DNA of 64,000 nucleotides from Mycteria americana (lineage: Eukaryota > Chordata > Aves > Ciconiiformes > Ciconiidae), in the NCBI RefSeq assembly GCF_035582795.1, contig NC_134367.1, positions 2,234,501 to 2,298,500 on the forward strand, read 5' to 3'. This document shows positions 1 to 14,377 of the stretch, piece by piece. Each line of letters begins with the position of its first letter. Within the stretch, counting starts at the first letter, position 1. A model generated the notes under the pieces. It was not told the DNA's origin and searched no databases. It was given only the letters and a program-made list of their open reading frames with translations. The position numbers and the translations under genes were made by a program.

Positions 1-1849
1 CCAAGTGGGCTCAGACTCACAAGCAAAAATATTAACTCCTTTCAAACTGTTAAAGCCTAAGATATATAAAGACCAAGATATTTTTGGGATAGACTGTAAT
101 GGCTGTCAAAATAAGCATCTTAAAAAAAAAACCCAACAAAAAAACCACGTAAAACATTTCAGAGTTTGTGGCTCACTAATCTGACAGACTAACAGAACAA
201 TTGTTTCTCACGTCAGGGAAAACATTGCCGACGTGTGATTCATTAACATCAGACTGAAAAATGCTCACTTTTAAAGACGTGATTTGCAAGAATTAAAGAA
301 AGAAATTTTAGCTAAGGGGGGGGGAATAAGTTACCAGATAACTCACCCATCATGCCAGAGGGTACGTGCTCATATTAAACACCTGCAGTCAGGGCTAGAA
401 ATACTGAAGGGAGAAAAAAAGAATCATATCCCCCTCCCAAGCAAATTTATGGCCCAGATTTAAAATGCTGAATGTAACAAACACCAACAGACCCTAAACT
501 ATAACATCTACTAGGGCACCAACGGGATTTCAGTATGGTGTAATGGCTGGTAAAATTGTCTTGCCCAACTCTATGCTGAAAAGAGAAGTGTGTCTTAATG
601 ATAACCGGAAAAGCAAACCGAAGACGAACCCAAAACAGATGAAGTAACAAATATGGCATTTCCGAGAAAAGTCACAAGCCTCATCAAATCACCATCCTCT
701 GTAAGACACAGACATTTGCAACCCGAGCCAAAAGTCCTCCAGCTCTCCCCAGCCATCCCGAAGACTTGTAGTGAGTAAAGAGAGTGCAGTCTCATACTTT
801 ATTTTATTAATGTAAAATAAAAGCTTGAATCACGTGGTCCATATTTAATAAAGACTACAGATTCCTTCCAACTAATTGAAAAAGAGAAAGAAGTGTGTGA
901 CAGCCAACCTTCTGCAGAAGGTGATTCTGGCAACACATCTCCATCATTTCCTGAATAAAGAAAGATAAATTTGACTTTTCTTCTGTCTTTTCTCAACTTT
1001 CAATCTTTAAACACTCATTTAGTTATTCAACATTTTTCCTATTTGCAAAACGAGCAACTTATTTCATTTGAAACCTAAAACTAAAACTAAGGACAGGCAC
1101 AAATTGTAAGATTATAAGTTAAGAAGCCAAACACAGAGTATTAGAAGTGGACATGAATTAAAAGCTTTACTAGATTTACATAGCCTATCATTTTATGGAA
1201 GGAGTTATCAAATAGTACCCATAAAGGCTGTACCAATCATCATTATGCAGCACAAAGCTGCATTATACAACTAAGTTAAATTTTAATTTTTCAGAAATAA
1301 TTCTGTCAGTGTTTAACATTTAGTTTCATCATTTCCCTATGCATGATCAGCACCTCCTTCGCTGCACCTCCTCCTGCACCGAGTCAACAGTGAGCTATAG
1401 GAGAGAGCTCAGAGACCTGAGAAGGACAGGAAATACTATATAAAAGGTTATCTACTAAATACTGCATTTACATCAAGACAGATACTGGTTTTTTTTTTAA
1501 TCAAATTGGCAAGATCTCTGATTTTAAAGCACACTCAGGATCTGACACAGATATTTACCAGCCAACAGAGAAAAAGAAAAGACAAACTGATGTCTGCTTA
1601 AGAGTAACACTTTTTTTTAGTGGAGAAAGCTTTTGGATTTTTTTTGTTTTTATTTTTTTTAAAAAGTGTACCTTTGAAATCTGATCCTGATTTGCAGGTC
1701 TCAAGCCAGATTTTTTATTATTAATCAGTGATTTATCTAACAATTTATAGTAGATTGGCTATTTCAAGACTGACTTTGCTCATCTCCTACTTTCCGTGCC
1801 CAGGTTTCATCGTAACTGCTCGCTGCAAACATGGTGGTTTCTCACGTTT

Positions 1850-2935
1850 CTAGCAGGTTGGATAGGCACATTTTTGCCCTGGCAAATCCATACTGAATCC
1901 TCCCGGCCACCTTCCTGGCCATGGAAGCAGCTTCCACAAAGACATGCTCCATAATGTTCTTGGGGACCAAGGTGAGGCTTACCAGCCTGTAGTTCTCTTT
2001 CTCACCCTCTTGAAGACAGACCTGACACTTCCAGTCACTGGAGACCTCTCAGTTGTCACGATCGCTCCAAGGTGAGATGGAGCTGCCTCGCCCATCCCCT
2101 TCCACAGACTTGCATGTGTCCAGTTTGCTGGTGGTGTCCAATGCAATCCTCTGCCATGGGCACTACCTCTCACCCCAAATCGCAACCTAGCAAGAGCAGA
2201 TCTTGCAAATAAAGACTGAGGCAAAGAAACACTGCATACCTCAGCCTTTTCCTGCGTCCTTCATCACAGAGTTGCCTGCCTCATCCAGCAGCACTCACAT
2301 TTTTCTTTGTCTTGATCTGCTGACAAAAGTACTTATGGAAGTCCTTCTTGTTGCCCTACAATCCCCTGGAGTTTCAACTCCAGCTAAACTTCCTAATGTG
2401 CCCTCTGCCTGCCTGTATCCCTCCTGGGTATCCCGTACCTCCTTTCACCTTCTGCACACAGTCCTTTTTTTGTGTTTGAGCTCCATCAGGACTTCCCCAT
2501 TAAGCAGTTAAGCAAAGCTGGTGACCTGTCGTGCCTGCTTGGTTCCTGCACATCAGGATGCAGTGTCTTTGCAATTTGAGGAGGTTGTCCTGGAAGATCA
2601 GCTAAGCTCACCCTTCAGGGCATCCTTCCATGGGATCCTGCCTTTCGGTTCCCTGGAAATGTTCAAGTCTGTTGTCCTGAATTCTGATGTCTTTTTTCTG
2701 CTACTCGCATCCCTCAGGATCTTAAGCTCTAACATCTCAGAGTCATTGCAGCCAAGACCACATCCTTCCCTCAACCAGCTTTTGTGAGCAGCAGATCCAG
2801 GAAAGCACCTCTCCTAGGCACTGGATGAGCCAAGTATTTCAAAATATCATCATAATGCACTCCAGAAATCTCCTAAATGAGTTGTGTTCCACCATGTTGC
2901 CATTCTAGCAGGTATCAGGGCGTCAGACTAGATTC
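1850..2935 (-). mobile_element. Old CR1 LINE fragment, ORF2 region, antisense
   Basis: Plus-strand text such as CAAGGTGAGGCTTACCAGCC (about 1971), CTTCTTGTTGCCCTACAATC (about 2345) and AGCAGGTATCAGGG (about 2908-2921) follows the antisense of CR1 ORF2, from the reverse-transcriptase start back to the endonuclease motif. Many frameshifts and substitutions are present, so it is long dead. Boundaries are approximate. Confidence 0.7.
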
Positions 2936-5900
2936 AAGGAGTTTTGTATATTGTTCATTAAGTGCATATATTCTAATATCATTTATCATTCTAATCTAAT
3001 ATCATCTATCATTCTAATATAATCATTTTCATACCTTTTCTTAGCACTATCTCCAGTTTTTAAGCAGTCTTCTTGTTGCCTTTGCTACCAAAAACAGCCA
3101 CAGAACTTTGCAGACACACCAGTACTATATCCAGATGGAATATAATTTGGCTATTCCTATCCAATTTTCCACTATTTATACAGTCAAGGGTAATTTGGCT
3201 GCTGAATCATACAGAAAGCTCATGATAATGCGACTTAACTCCTAAATACTTCTAGATATTTCGCTGCTTCTCAGAATAGAATCCTGCACCATTCCTAGAA
3301 AAACAGCTTTACATTTTCCCATAATAAAATACACAGCTTGCTCATATACAACTTACTATGGAATACAGATTTATCCCTTATTTGCCCATCTCCAATATTG
3401 ATAGCTCCTGCCAACCCTTAGAAATTACTGTTTTAACACAAGTATTAAACACAAGGCCCAGAGGCAAAAACCAACACAATCCTATTAGAAACCATTCAGG
3501 TCAATGACAATAATTTTCTGCTATGCCTGTTTTGAAAACCAATGTAATGGGTGACATGTTGTTCTAGTCTCTTTCTTAATGCCAAAATATCTCACTGTAC
3601 CAAGTCAATTCTCTTGCAGAAGTTTATGCATATTACACTTCATTTCTCAAAAAAACCCTGTAAGCTCACTAACGGGATACAGTGACTTATCATGCTAATG
3701 GACATTATGGATTTGCCTTCACTTAATCTTTAAAAACAACAGACATCTAGCCACATATCCTGCAGGAATGGCATGCTAGCCAAGGCAGATATGAAGAGGG
3801 AACAGACTCTATCCAGCTAGGCAGACAGCCTGAAAAGCAGATATCTAGAGCTCTGAAGGGAGTGATTTCAAGATACTCAGATACAAGAGGTTAAGATGAC
3901 CTTGATGAGGAGCAAGACAAGCAAAACTATTACTGACTGAAGACCAAGAAAAGCAAAATAGAGAAAGCCCCAAGAAGTTAGATGAACCCAAGTTGAGAAC
4001 TCCACCCATGATGGTCTTGTATATACAAGTCCACCTGATTTCCAGGTTCATTCTGGCATTAATATTTATGATGTGCATTTCTGCTGGAACCCGAGAGTGG
4101 AGATGGATTTTATCTTCTCACACAGCAACAAACATCTTACAGGATTTCTCCTCCTTCCCTGGAACAGTCGTATTTGTTATTTGTAATACAGCAGTGCTGA
4201 GGAACCCCACATAATCAAAAGGATAATCAGAAATCAAGACAAGTATATAGCACAAGATGACAGTGGGGCAATTTTAATAATGAATTGACCACAGAGGTGA
4301 ATTATGCAAATAAAAACAGATGCTAAGCCATACAAATGAAGGAAATGAGATACAGAGAAACCTTAAGATTTGCACATAGCTATTGTAAAGTCAGTTCTTT
4401 TCAGCATGATTACAGAACTGTTTGAAATCAGAAGAAGTAAAGGAGAGATTATTAATTTTAATCATTAGAGAATATGTGACTGAATTTTCAGAGAAACTGG
4501 TACATTAAGCAGACCTTCACATCAGAATCTGTCTCTAAAATAAGCTCGGCTTTTTCACTTCAAGAAGGCACCTACCTCTTCACCAGACACAGCAGTTTGA
4601 CATAGGGTCTCAGGTACTTTCTCACTTAGAGGAAAAACAGACAGCACAGTTCTGGCATAAAACAACTCATTTAACAAAGCCTCTACTCGCTCTTAATTAA
4701 ACTTTGGTCTGCAGACAAAAGTCTCATCAGCTAAGAGACCTGAACATCAAAGACTCGATTATTTACAATCCATACCACAGCAGCTTCCAAACTCCCTGGT
4801 TGCGATCAGAGTGGCAGGATGCCAGACAACACAGAAAGATTTGCCTCATCCCAACAAGCTCAGAAAAGAAAAACTGTAAGAATAAAGCAGGTGGGTTAAC
4901 ATAGTGCACATACAGCATGTTAATCACACACCTTGAAACCATTTATCTGTTTTACACGTTTCAGAGTAGGAGAGTACATAAAGAGGAGGTAAATAGAGAG
5001 GCAAAAGAGCAGAAAAAGGCATAAGAAGCAGCAGAAACAGTTCAAAGGCAGCATCAAAGAGAACCAATCACCAAGAGCAAGAAGTATTTAGGTGTACCCA
5101 CCTATATGGAAAGAAGGGAAGGATCTAGAACAACTCATCACAACCCAACAGTTCCCAAAACCTTGCCTGCAAGACATTCCAGCATTATTTCAAAAGCCAA
5201 AGAAAACCTTCTTGAAGGTGAAGATGGAATAAATTCTGAAGATGCTCATATTACTTGATCACCATTGTTGCTAATGGATTACCCAACAGCAGCAATTTCC
5301 CCAAAATGTGGTGCTCCGTACTCATATACATTGCAATGAGTAGTCACAGCTTAGCTGGGAAGGGGAAGGCACTGCTGCTCATCTACCCTTAGCCTATCCC
5401 CAAGAAAAAAAAGAAACCAGTTGCAAACCTGCCTTAGAAGAGGCGCTTAGAGTCTTGTGGAAAGAGGGAAGCGTTGGAGGGCTGGGTGGGAAAATCAAGC
5501 GACCAAAGGAGTCCTCGGCAGAAGGTTCCTGGCCTTAACTTTGTGAACAACAGAGACTGTGAACATCCAGCATCTCAAACAAGTCTAAGATCTTGAAAAA
5601 AAACCTTCTTGTGCCCTTGACTACAAGGAGCATGGTCCTAGGTGTAACACAATTACAGGTGTTCAAGACAGACAATGATGTCTATACACATGGAATTAAG
5701 ACAAAAAGTGACACCGTGAGTTTCTGAAGGGGAAACTGCTGATATAATACACAAGTATGTTATGTACCACATCCTTACCTATTACTTAAATGACCTCCTT
5801 CTCCTTGATCTCTAATAGCTCTGCTTTATCACAACGCCAATCTCTGAAACACAGCTAGCAACAATTAATTCAATACCTACAATTTCCTGCTAGTAAACAA

Positions 5901-7619
5901 AACAGGTGGCATCTTACTCATCCGATATGTTTCAAAAGTTGCATGGTCGATGATTGCCCAGAGAAGATATTTCTGAAAGCTCAAATGCCAGTTATTTGGC
6001 TTTATACTGCTCCCTTTTCATTACAACATTTCAGCGTTTTATCATCACTACCAGGAGTACGACAGACTGCTTTGGTTTCTTAGCAGCATCAGTTTCCCAA
6101 GGTTCAGTTTTCAAATACTGAAAAACTTGCAGTCACTTAAAATACAGTCATTTATTGACTACAATATAATTTTCCAATTTTGATAAAGTAACAGTATTTA
6201 TACCTGCTAAAAGATAAGTGAGAACAAATCCTTTTTTTTCGTGAAAGGCGACTAACAGATAAGTCATATGTAATTATGCTCCCTCCTGCTGTGTCACTTG
6301 GTGTTAGAAATCCAGGATAGGATCTGTGTTCAAAATAGTATCCATTCTGAAGCAAAAAACCTAGAACTTACCAGTTTTCTCTCTTTCTTAATTTGTTTAC
6401 CAAGTTGTAACCACAATGAATGGATCTGACATCTGAAAATCCTCTGAAGAAAAAGCACAGCACGAGCAGAAGTGGCACAGTTATGTTAACACACTTCAGG
6501 CCTAATCAAAGTAGGGTTATTTGCATGGACTAATTAAACGCCTGGCTGTAATGACAAGGAGGTAGTGATGTTGGCTATAGAGGGAAGGGGGTGGAGGTTG
6601 TTTGGTTTATTTTTATATCATTCACAGCTTTCATAGAGCAACATCACATAGAGGACCTCTGGGCACGGAGGCTGCAGCTTTGCTGGAGGGACCTTGCCGT
6701 TCACAACAGCCAGGACAGCCATGCACCAGAGCTGCTCTGCTCTTACCATGCTGGGCTAATAAATGCACAATTATTTTGAAAGCCATAACCACTGCCTATT
6801 CTCAGAGGACATCTGAGCAGGCCCCAAAAGGTCTGTCTTCGCTCAGGAGGCAAAAAAAGGGCACTGAGCAGAAAACCCTGACAGGACCTTCTAACACCGC
6901 AGGCTTATTTTCTAAGCTCCCATCCATCAAGTTCAAGGCAAGAGCAATACAGATAATGTTTTTTTTCGGCAACAAATTATGAGCAAGCCGTAACTGAAAA
7001 CACCACGATGAATAACCGTATGCTAGAGTGAAATATTTCAAACAAGGAAAATCGCATATGCATGGGTCTAACAGGAGCTGAGTAGCAGCCTCTTTTTTAC
7101 CTATCTCTGTCAAAATGAAAGGTTTAAGGGAAAAAAGCTGAAACAAGGCTAATATGGGCAAGAGTGCTTATCTCCTCCTCCCTTATGCTAGCTCAAACCT
7201 GTCCCAGTGAGCAGTGCCAAAATATAGTCTTGGAGACCCAAGTCTTCACATTTCTCCCCGAACAGAAGCAGTGACATGAGCTACCAGCTTCCTCACACCG
7301 AGGCTTAGAGAGACCCGCGTCTCTGAACTGCCTCCAGATGGCAACTGGGGTGCCACTAACAAACTGACCTGGTCTGGAGGTGGAATGAGGGACCTGCACG
7401 CTCCAGAAACACACAAACAGTGCCTGGGGCAAGTCCAAAGGTCTATTTAGCCCAATATCCCACCCACTCATGGCTGTTGCAGATGCTTAGGTGCTCTACA
7501 GTAGGAGCAGGGCAAGCTGCAGCGGTATTTTCCTTGAATACTCTCACAGTTGCAAATTATTTCCTCTTCAGGGACTCCCTGATCCAGAGGTGATGTCTTC
7601 AGTAGCAGTAGGTGTCTTC

Positions 7620-8470
7620 AGGACTTAGTGGATGGACTTAGTGGATTACCTCAATGGATATTTTTCCTGTAAATCTGTTTGGTCACCCCTCAGCCTAACT
7701 ACGTACTGCACAAAGAAGTGCTTCCTTCGTATTTCATTCCCATTTCATCTGATAGCCCTAGTTCTTGTGCTGTAGGAGATAATCAACATTTATCCTTTTT
7801 TTGTCTTCTCCATGCTACTCAGGATTTCATAGATCTCCATCATATCACTCTCAAGTATTTTTCCCCAGTTCCACAGTATCATTTTCCTTCTCCCCTCCCT
7901 TATTTTTAAAAAGGAGGAATTGAACATAGGTTCAAGCTGTGAAGGCACTGCTGAAGCATGCAGGAGCATAACAATATTTCCCAGTTTGCTCTCTATTCCC
8001 TTCGTTATAATTCCCCACACTGAGTTGGTCTTTTAACTAACACCGAGCATCAAGCCTGTGTTTCTCACAGTTATCTACTATAAATTTAAAATCTTGTTCC
8101 TGTGTGGCATTAGCCAACTTGGAGCTCATTGTACTCTAGTAAAATAAGGAAAAAATCTTTTTCTTATACACATTGCTCTATATCTACACTAATTTTCACC
8201 TGCCCCTTCACCACCCACCCAGCATGGTCAAGACCACCTATTCCAGCACAGATTCCTCTGGGACACCACTAATAACCTTCCTCTGTTGTGTACATTGAGC
8301 ATTTATTCCCTTTCCCAATATCTTTCAATTATTTATGCATGCGAGGCCTTCACTCTTATTCCCACAATCTTTAAATAGGTTTTGGTGAGGGACCTCATTT
8401 TTGGAAATCCAGGTAAAGTTACACATATTTGTCAAATGCTTCAAAGACAACAACTATAACCTAGACGTTT
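7620..8470 (-). mobile_element. Ancient CR1/L3-like LINE fragment, antisense
   Basis: The stretch CCCTAGTTCTTGTGCTGTAG near 7757, followed by TAGATCTCCATCATATCACT near 7830, is the antisense of the 3' region of old amniote CR1/L3-type LINEs. Further right, CCTCATTTTTGGAAATCCAG and a TTTGTCAAATGCTTCAAAGA-like stretch match the reverse-transcriptase part. Divergence is high and the edges are uncertain. Confidence 0.6.
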
Positions 8471-11400
8471 CATTGAAATATTAGCCCATTTCAAGTAGCC
8501 AGAGGAAAAGAGTTCATCTGCCAGCAGATGAAAACGTGTACTATGGAAACAAGAACCTCTCTATACTCATTCTACATAAAGAGGGAGCTGGCTTGGTTTT
8601 TCAGCAGCTAAAGAAAACAAAAACTGTTATCCTAACAAAGACAATTGAGGTCCAACACCTCAGCAAAACACAACCTTTCCAAGATGTCTGAAAGAAGAAA
8701 ATACATAAAGTGCTTGTAAAATGTCCACTTCCTAAGCCCATACTCAATCTATTAGATGAGGAGTGTACACACTTTCCTTCCCCACGAGCCAGACACTTTC
8801 CATTTCAGACTAATATATGAATGCCAGTAAAAAAACTAACCATCCATCTTATATGTAGAAGATGCAGCTAGTCCAACACACCATGCTGATCATTCTAGCT
8901 TGGGTTTTCAGCAGCCATGACAAGCAGATCAATGAGCCACACGTGGATGAAATGACAGGTTGGTTGCCTGTGCGCTCAACCAGTCATTCCAAAACTCCCA
9001 TCCTTGCTCCCAGGACGCTTGTACAGACTTTTCATCTCCTCTGATTACCACTAATAGCATTTGAAAATGACAACTAAAGAAAAAAAGCCATGAATGTCAT
9101 CCTAAAAGTCTTGATAAAACTGCAAAAAGGAAGAAGTGGTTCAGATGACCAGAAGCCTGAAGGCACTATGAAGCTCTGGGCTCACTACAAAAGAGGGCGA
9201 GATCTCCTGTGCCAAACAGCAGCTCCTCTCCTATTTAAGAAAAGAAAATGGTTTACAAGTAATTACATGCCCTCCCAGGCTACCCAAACCACCACAATCA
9301 CTTGTGAAGTGAGAAAAAAGCCCACGCATGAGCATTATCAACCCCAAACAGTATTATTTTCAAAACCATTTGTCAGTTTATGATGCAGAAGAAAAGCTTG
9401 GAAAAAAATATGCTCAACACAATGAGAGAAAATTGGAGACACTTTAAGCTATGAAGTTTTAGAAAGAATCAAATGCATTTCTCAGTAACAGTTTGGGAAT
9501 TTCTGTCCAGTAATCCAGGATAAACACTAAATACAGAGTCCCACTCTTTGCTTTAAGCATCAGTTCCATGCAGCGCAGTGGCTTTAACCCACACAGTATT
9601 TCAAGGGGAGAAAAGCAGAAGGCTGTAGGCTGCGTTTGGTTAATATTTCATTTTGGTCAATTCTGCCTTCCTGGTATCTTTTCACCAAGCAATATAAAAT
9701 CTAAAAAGAAGTAGCTCTTAGTCCTATTTCAGCTGTCCCTTATGTGGATTCCAGTACAATTTTATTTGACCTCTAGTTAAATTCCACCTCTACCAGGCAA
9801 TCGATATCAGCTATTCCCACAGGACAGGTTTTACTCTACGTACCTTTCTCTTTTTATCCAAGTGTACAGAAGCAGATAACGCATCCCATGAACAACAAAC
9901 CATGTCACCACAGTGACAGCAAAGTGCAAGCAGCTCGTCAGCCTGCTACATACAGTGAAACAGAGACTGTTATAAAACTTGCAAGAGGAGATGCCCAAGA
10001 TTCGCCCTTCATTTCTCACATCTTTGCTGTGCAATTTAGTTCAGGGAAACTTGAGAGAGCAACAATTTAAATGTCTGTTGCCAAATCAATATGATCAACG
10101 ATTAGGTCATAATTATATAGACAGTTTACCACAGAATAGTCAATATATAGTTATAGACACAGGCTAAAAAGGGATTTGGGAGAAAAAAATCCTTATATCT
10201 AAAATTATGAAAGAAACAACACGACAGTCTCTTTTATTAAATCTAAACTGAAGTTGAAGGTTTTCTTGCTACAGTTGATGAAACAGACAGCACTAGGTGA
10301 GACTTACATGTATTAGAAAAAAATCTAGTTCCAATTTCAGTTCTGATATTGACTCACTGTGGCCTAGGGAAAGTTGCATATTCTTAGTAACAACCACTTC
10401 CTAGCTGTTATTGAGGAAAATAACCACTTCTGCCGCTGCGGTGCTGCTTATAGTTCCGGCAATTAAATGCCCTAAAAGCTATTGTTACATAAAGACAGTG
10501 CCCAGTAAAGACCTTGCTTCGTAGTTGCTGCATCTACCTACTAAAGAAAATTCATCTCGTCCCCATCTGACACTCCGATATAAACATTTAGCTTGAGGAA
10601 GGAAAACAGCTTGATTGCTGCTTTGAGGAAACAAAGAAATTGTATCAATAAAATTATAAACAGAGCTAATAAAAAGCAGTCATCAGCCAAAACTGCCAGC
10701 GAAAAGCTATGGTTTAGCTCATCTTGTTCTCTTGCCAAAGCAACTCCCTCACCTATAAAGCTGCAATACGATCTCTCAAAAAAAGTGCTGCAAAAACATA
10801 CACCCGCTTGTTTTCTCCATGCTTGTAAAACCACACGTAGGGGAAGAGGCTTGCTGCAGTAGACTACAAGAACTGATGGTGCCATTTCCCCGGCTCCGTT
10901 TGCCGTCCGTCATAGCTCCAACTAAGGTGCCAACAGCTACTCAATTTTTAATGGTGATTGAGCTCATTGCTTTGGAAAAGTATTTTGGCTTTTAGCTGCT
11001 ACAGTAGCTTAAAGCTGCATCCTCCCTAGGCACAGACATCCCTCGCAACTCCAGTGAAGATGTGTTGGTCCCAAAGAGCAAGTTCCTGCTAAGGAGTGAA
11101 GTCAAACATTTCTTATCATGGCTACAACTCCCTGCGAATGCCACAAGCTGACTTACAATGAGACAAATACACCAGAGAGAGACGGAACAGAAGAAGAGAG
11201 CACAACAAAGGTGAGTGACCACTTGTGTCTTCCTAGAGGTGGGGAAAAGCAAAGACCTAGAAAGGAGAATGGGACCAAGAACCACCGCTGGAAGAAACAG
11301 GAGTATCTTGCAAAAAGCAACGCTGCATCAAAAACCAGCACAAGCTCAAGGAGTCAGAAAGTCAGAGATGAAGAAGAAAACACCTCCTGCCCGAGCCTGC

Positions 11401-14377
11401 AATGGAGCTGCGGGATCCAGCTCACGAATGCGAACACCTACACTGAGCTGGGGCTCTCATCTCCCGTGGCAGTCAGCAGTGCCCGGTCAACAGAGCCCAA
11501 AGAGCGACGCAGACCCAGCTTCAGCGCCTGCTTCAGCACAAGCTGAATCCCTCTCTGGGCTCCGCTGACTATATCTCCGCTGGCTGTAAGGGGAGATCAG
11601 GCACCCAGTTCACATGGAAACATCTGAATTGAGCTGTCTTAACCCACATCTCGCCTCAGAGCTGTTAGAGAAAAGGTGAATCTTATTTATATTGAAGGAA
11701 CAAAGGCCCTTCCCACTAATTTTTTAATTTTTAGAGCAGCACACAATCTATCTCTGGAACCGAATCAGGCAAAGGTCTTGCAGAAAGAGGAAAAAGTAGG
11801 TAATCATATAATCCAAGGCCCAGAGAGGGAGTGACCAAATTAAGGCTGCACAAACATCCCCAGCTCTGCCAGTTCCCAGCTTTTGAGTACTTGACTTCGC
11901 AAACTGATGGGCCACGAGGAGGCACAGAGTCCCAGAGCGCATTAGCTGCAACACATTGCAGAAAGACATATCTCAAAAGCAAACAGCCTCTGCTCTGCCT
12001 AGTACAGCGTTCACAAAACAGTCACAGGAAAAACACTTCTTGACATCCTGCTGCAAAAGTACAAAAATTAAACCTGCCTTTTTCTGGCATGCCTACTGCA
12101 CCCATCTTGTTACTAGAAAATGACTTTTCTTTCAAATTAATTTAGCACTGTTGAAAGGCAGCGGATCTCAATTTACAATATCAATGAGGCAAGCGCAGCA
12201 CAGCTGAGGGAACTGGAAACTGCATCTCACTATTTTACCAGCCCATTTTAATTTGGGCTGGAAAGCAATCTCTGCTGAAAGAAGGGAAGAACGTAGTGCA
12301 GGTCCCACGTTAGCTCTCTAGGGCATGGGAGCATCAGTCTAGGATCGCTTGCATCCTTATGGAGCTCAAAGCAATGGCTAATGTTTGATCTTCTGCACAC
12401 TTGGAAAACCAGAATACAACAGCAATTAAGGCAGTACTTCTGTAATACACGGGATGGTGTAATACTTTTTGTCAGGGAGGAAATTAACCCAGAAAGCTTA
12501 TTTAGTACCTGCCACACCGTCTCTGCGTGACATTACCTTTGGATCACCAGCACCATTTGAACTAGAACCGAATAATAATCAGGCCACGTTCATATTCATA
12601 CAAGTGACCAAGCCATGAATAAAGCTCCATCTCCAGTTCCCAATCCCAGCTGAGTACTCAGATCCCATCCTAGCATTAACATTTTAGTGCAGGTCACCGG
12701 AGAACTTGTTATGCTTGCCAAATTACACGCGCACAGCAGTGAAGCAGCAAAAATGAGAAAAGTATTCCCTTTGGCAGGTGTTCAGCAGTAATTTGCTGAA
12801 AATGTACAAAAAAAAGGCACTGAAATTCATTATTTAGCTTTGACAATGTCATGACCGCTAGGGCCATCATCCCTTTCACCAGCGTAGCATAAAAATACAG
12901 ATCAACAGCATTTACAAATATTGCTAAATTTGGTGTAGCTCAAATTTCTGTTATGAATAAACACTACGACCTGGTAAACTTTTGACAAAGATATATTTGG
13001 TTCCAGCATCCACCTTAAGTCACATAATATCAGATGTGCTGTTGCACATGCACAGAAATATGTGGGTACAGCTTCCTCATATCTACCTTCCCTAGCTGTC
13101 TACGTTCAGTCACAAACCTGAATATTTTACATGCAGGAGAAAATGCTGCGGAAATACTGAACAGGACAGATAACTGGATAGGTAATCACTTTCCATAGCT
13201 GCAGGAGGGAAAAAGATGAACAGCTACCCATAATAAGATTAGGATCTGATAAGATGACTTCCACTTATATATCTTCCAAATAACACACACTTCAGCAGCT
13301 AAAAGTTGGGTCTTGCAGTAGAAAATAAGCAATGCAAAAGTAACAGGATGCCAACAAAGGCCGGCCAGCCAGCTTTGGGGTAAATTTCCTCAAATTCTGC
13401 AAGCTGGAAAGACATTATCCATACTGAAGGCATTTAGGGGTAAACACTCAGCAACAAACAGGTTTTAATGGCAAACGTGGCCATAGAAAAGTCACATCCA
13501 AAGGTAGAAAACAAAGAAAATCCACCTGCTTCTCCAGAACGTTAGGAACTAGTCCTCACATCTCTGGGAATAAAAGGAAATTTAGGCAGAATCTGTGTTG
13601 TAAACGATCTGGCACTAAAACAATAGCCAGTTATCTCCTGCCTGGCACAGAGGCACAGGAAAATCACTGCCCAGTCAGATGTCCTGAGGGATTTGACAAG
13701 ACAAGCTCTGATGGATACAGCCACAGCAATTTGCAATGTTGCTGCCTCCTGCTATTCACTTCCTTCTCTGCCAGAAGCTGCTGCCTGCACAGGAGGAGAC
13801 GCAGAACCGGGTAAGTACCCACACACCTCGGCTGCCCAAATTACTGCTAGAATAGGAGCTTAAGCCGACAATTACAGCGGTTTGTGCTGGAGCTGCTAGA
13901 GCTTCAAGAGCCTACCTGTCACAGTACCTACTCATTACGGCAGGTCAAGAGGTGAGATCTGACTATCAAATTCTGGCAATTTGTAGCGGGGCAATTTAAC
14001 AGGCTGGGCTCCCCACAGCCAAAGCAGTAGCATATCTTCTTGAATCGCCATCCATTCCAGATTACGTTAATTTGCCACAGGGTGAATTCTGGCAGCTGAA
14101 GGGTGGACGACTACATTTAGCTGCCTGTTTTGGAAGTGGTAACCTCAAGCAGAGGGTCAAAGTAGATAAAAAGAGAACAGTAACCTCTTAAATAGCCCCA
14201 GCATGAATCACTGGAGCTAGTGAGTCAAAGCTCTCAGTTGTTTTTGCTAGAGTCACAATTAGTACTCAGAAAGCACAATTAAGATACATTAGTGTAACAA
14301 GCAGCCATATGTCAATTGAGCCATCTGAATTATAGGACAGTATCTTCTTCGCCTATACTAAATGCAAGGTAAAGCAT

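Noticed and set aside
11118-11546. 142-codon plus-strand frame in the probable ELP3 intron 7
   Set aside because: It has no recognisable domain or splice structure, and S/T/K/E-rich composition typical of chance frames.
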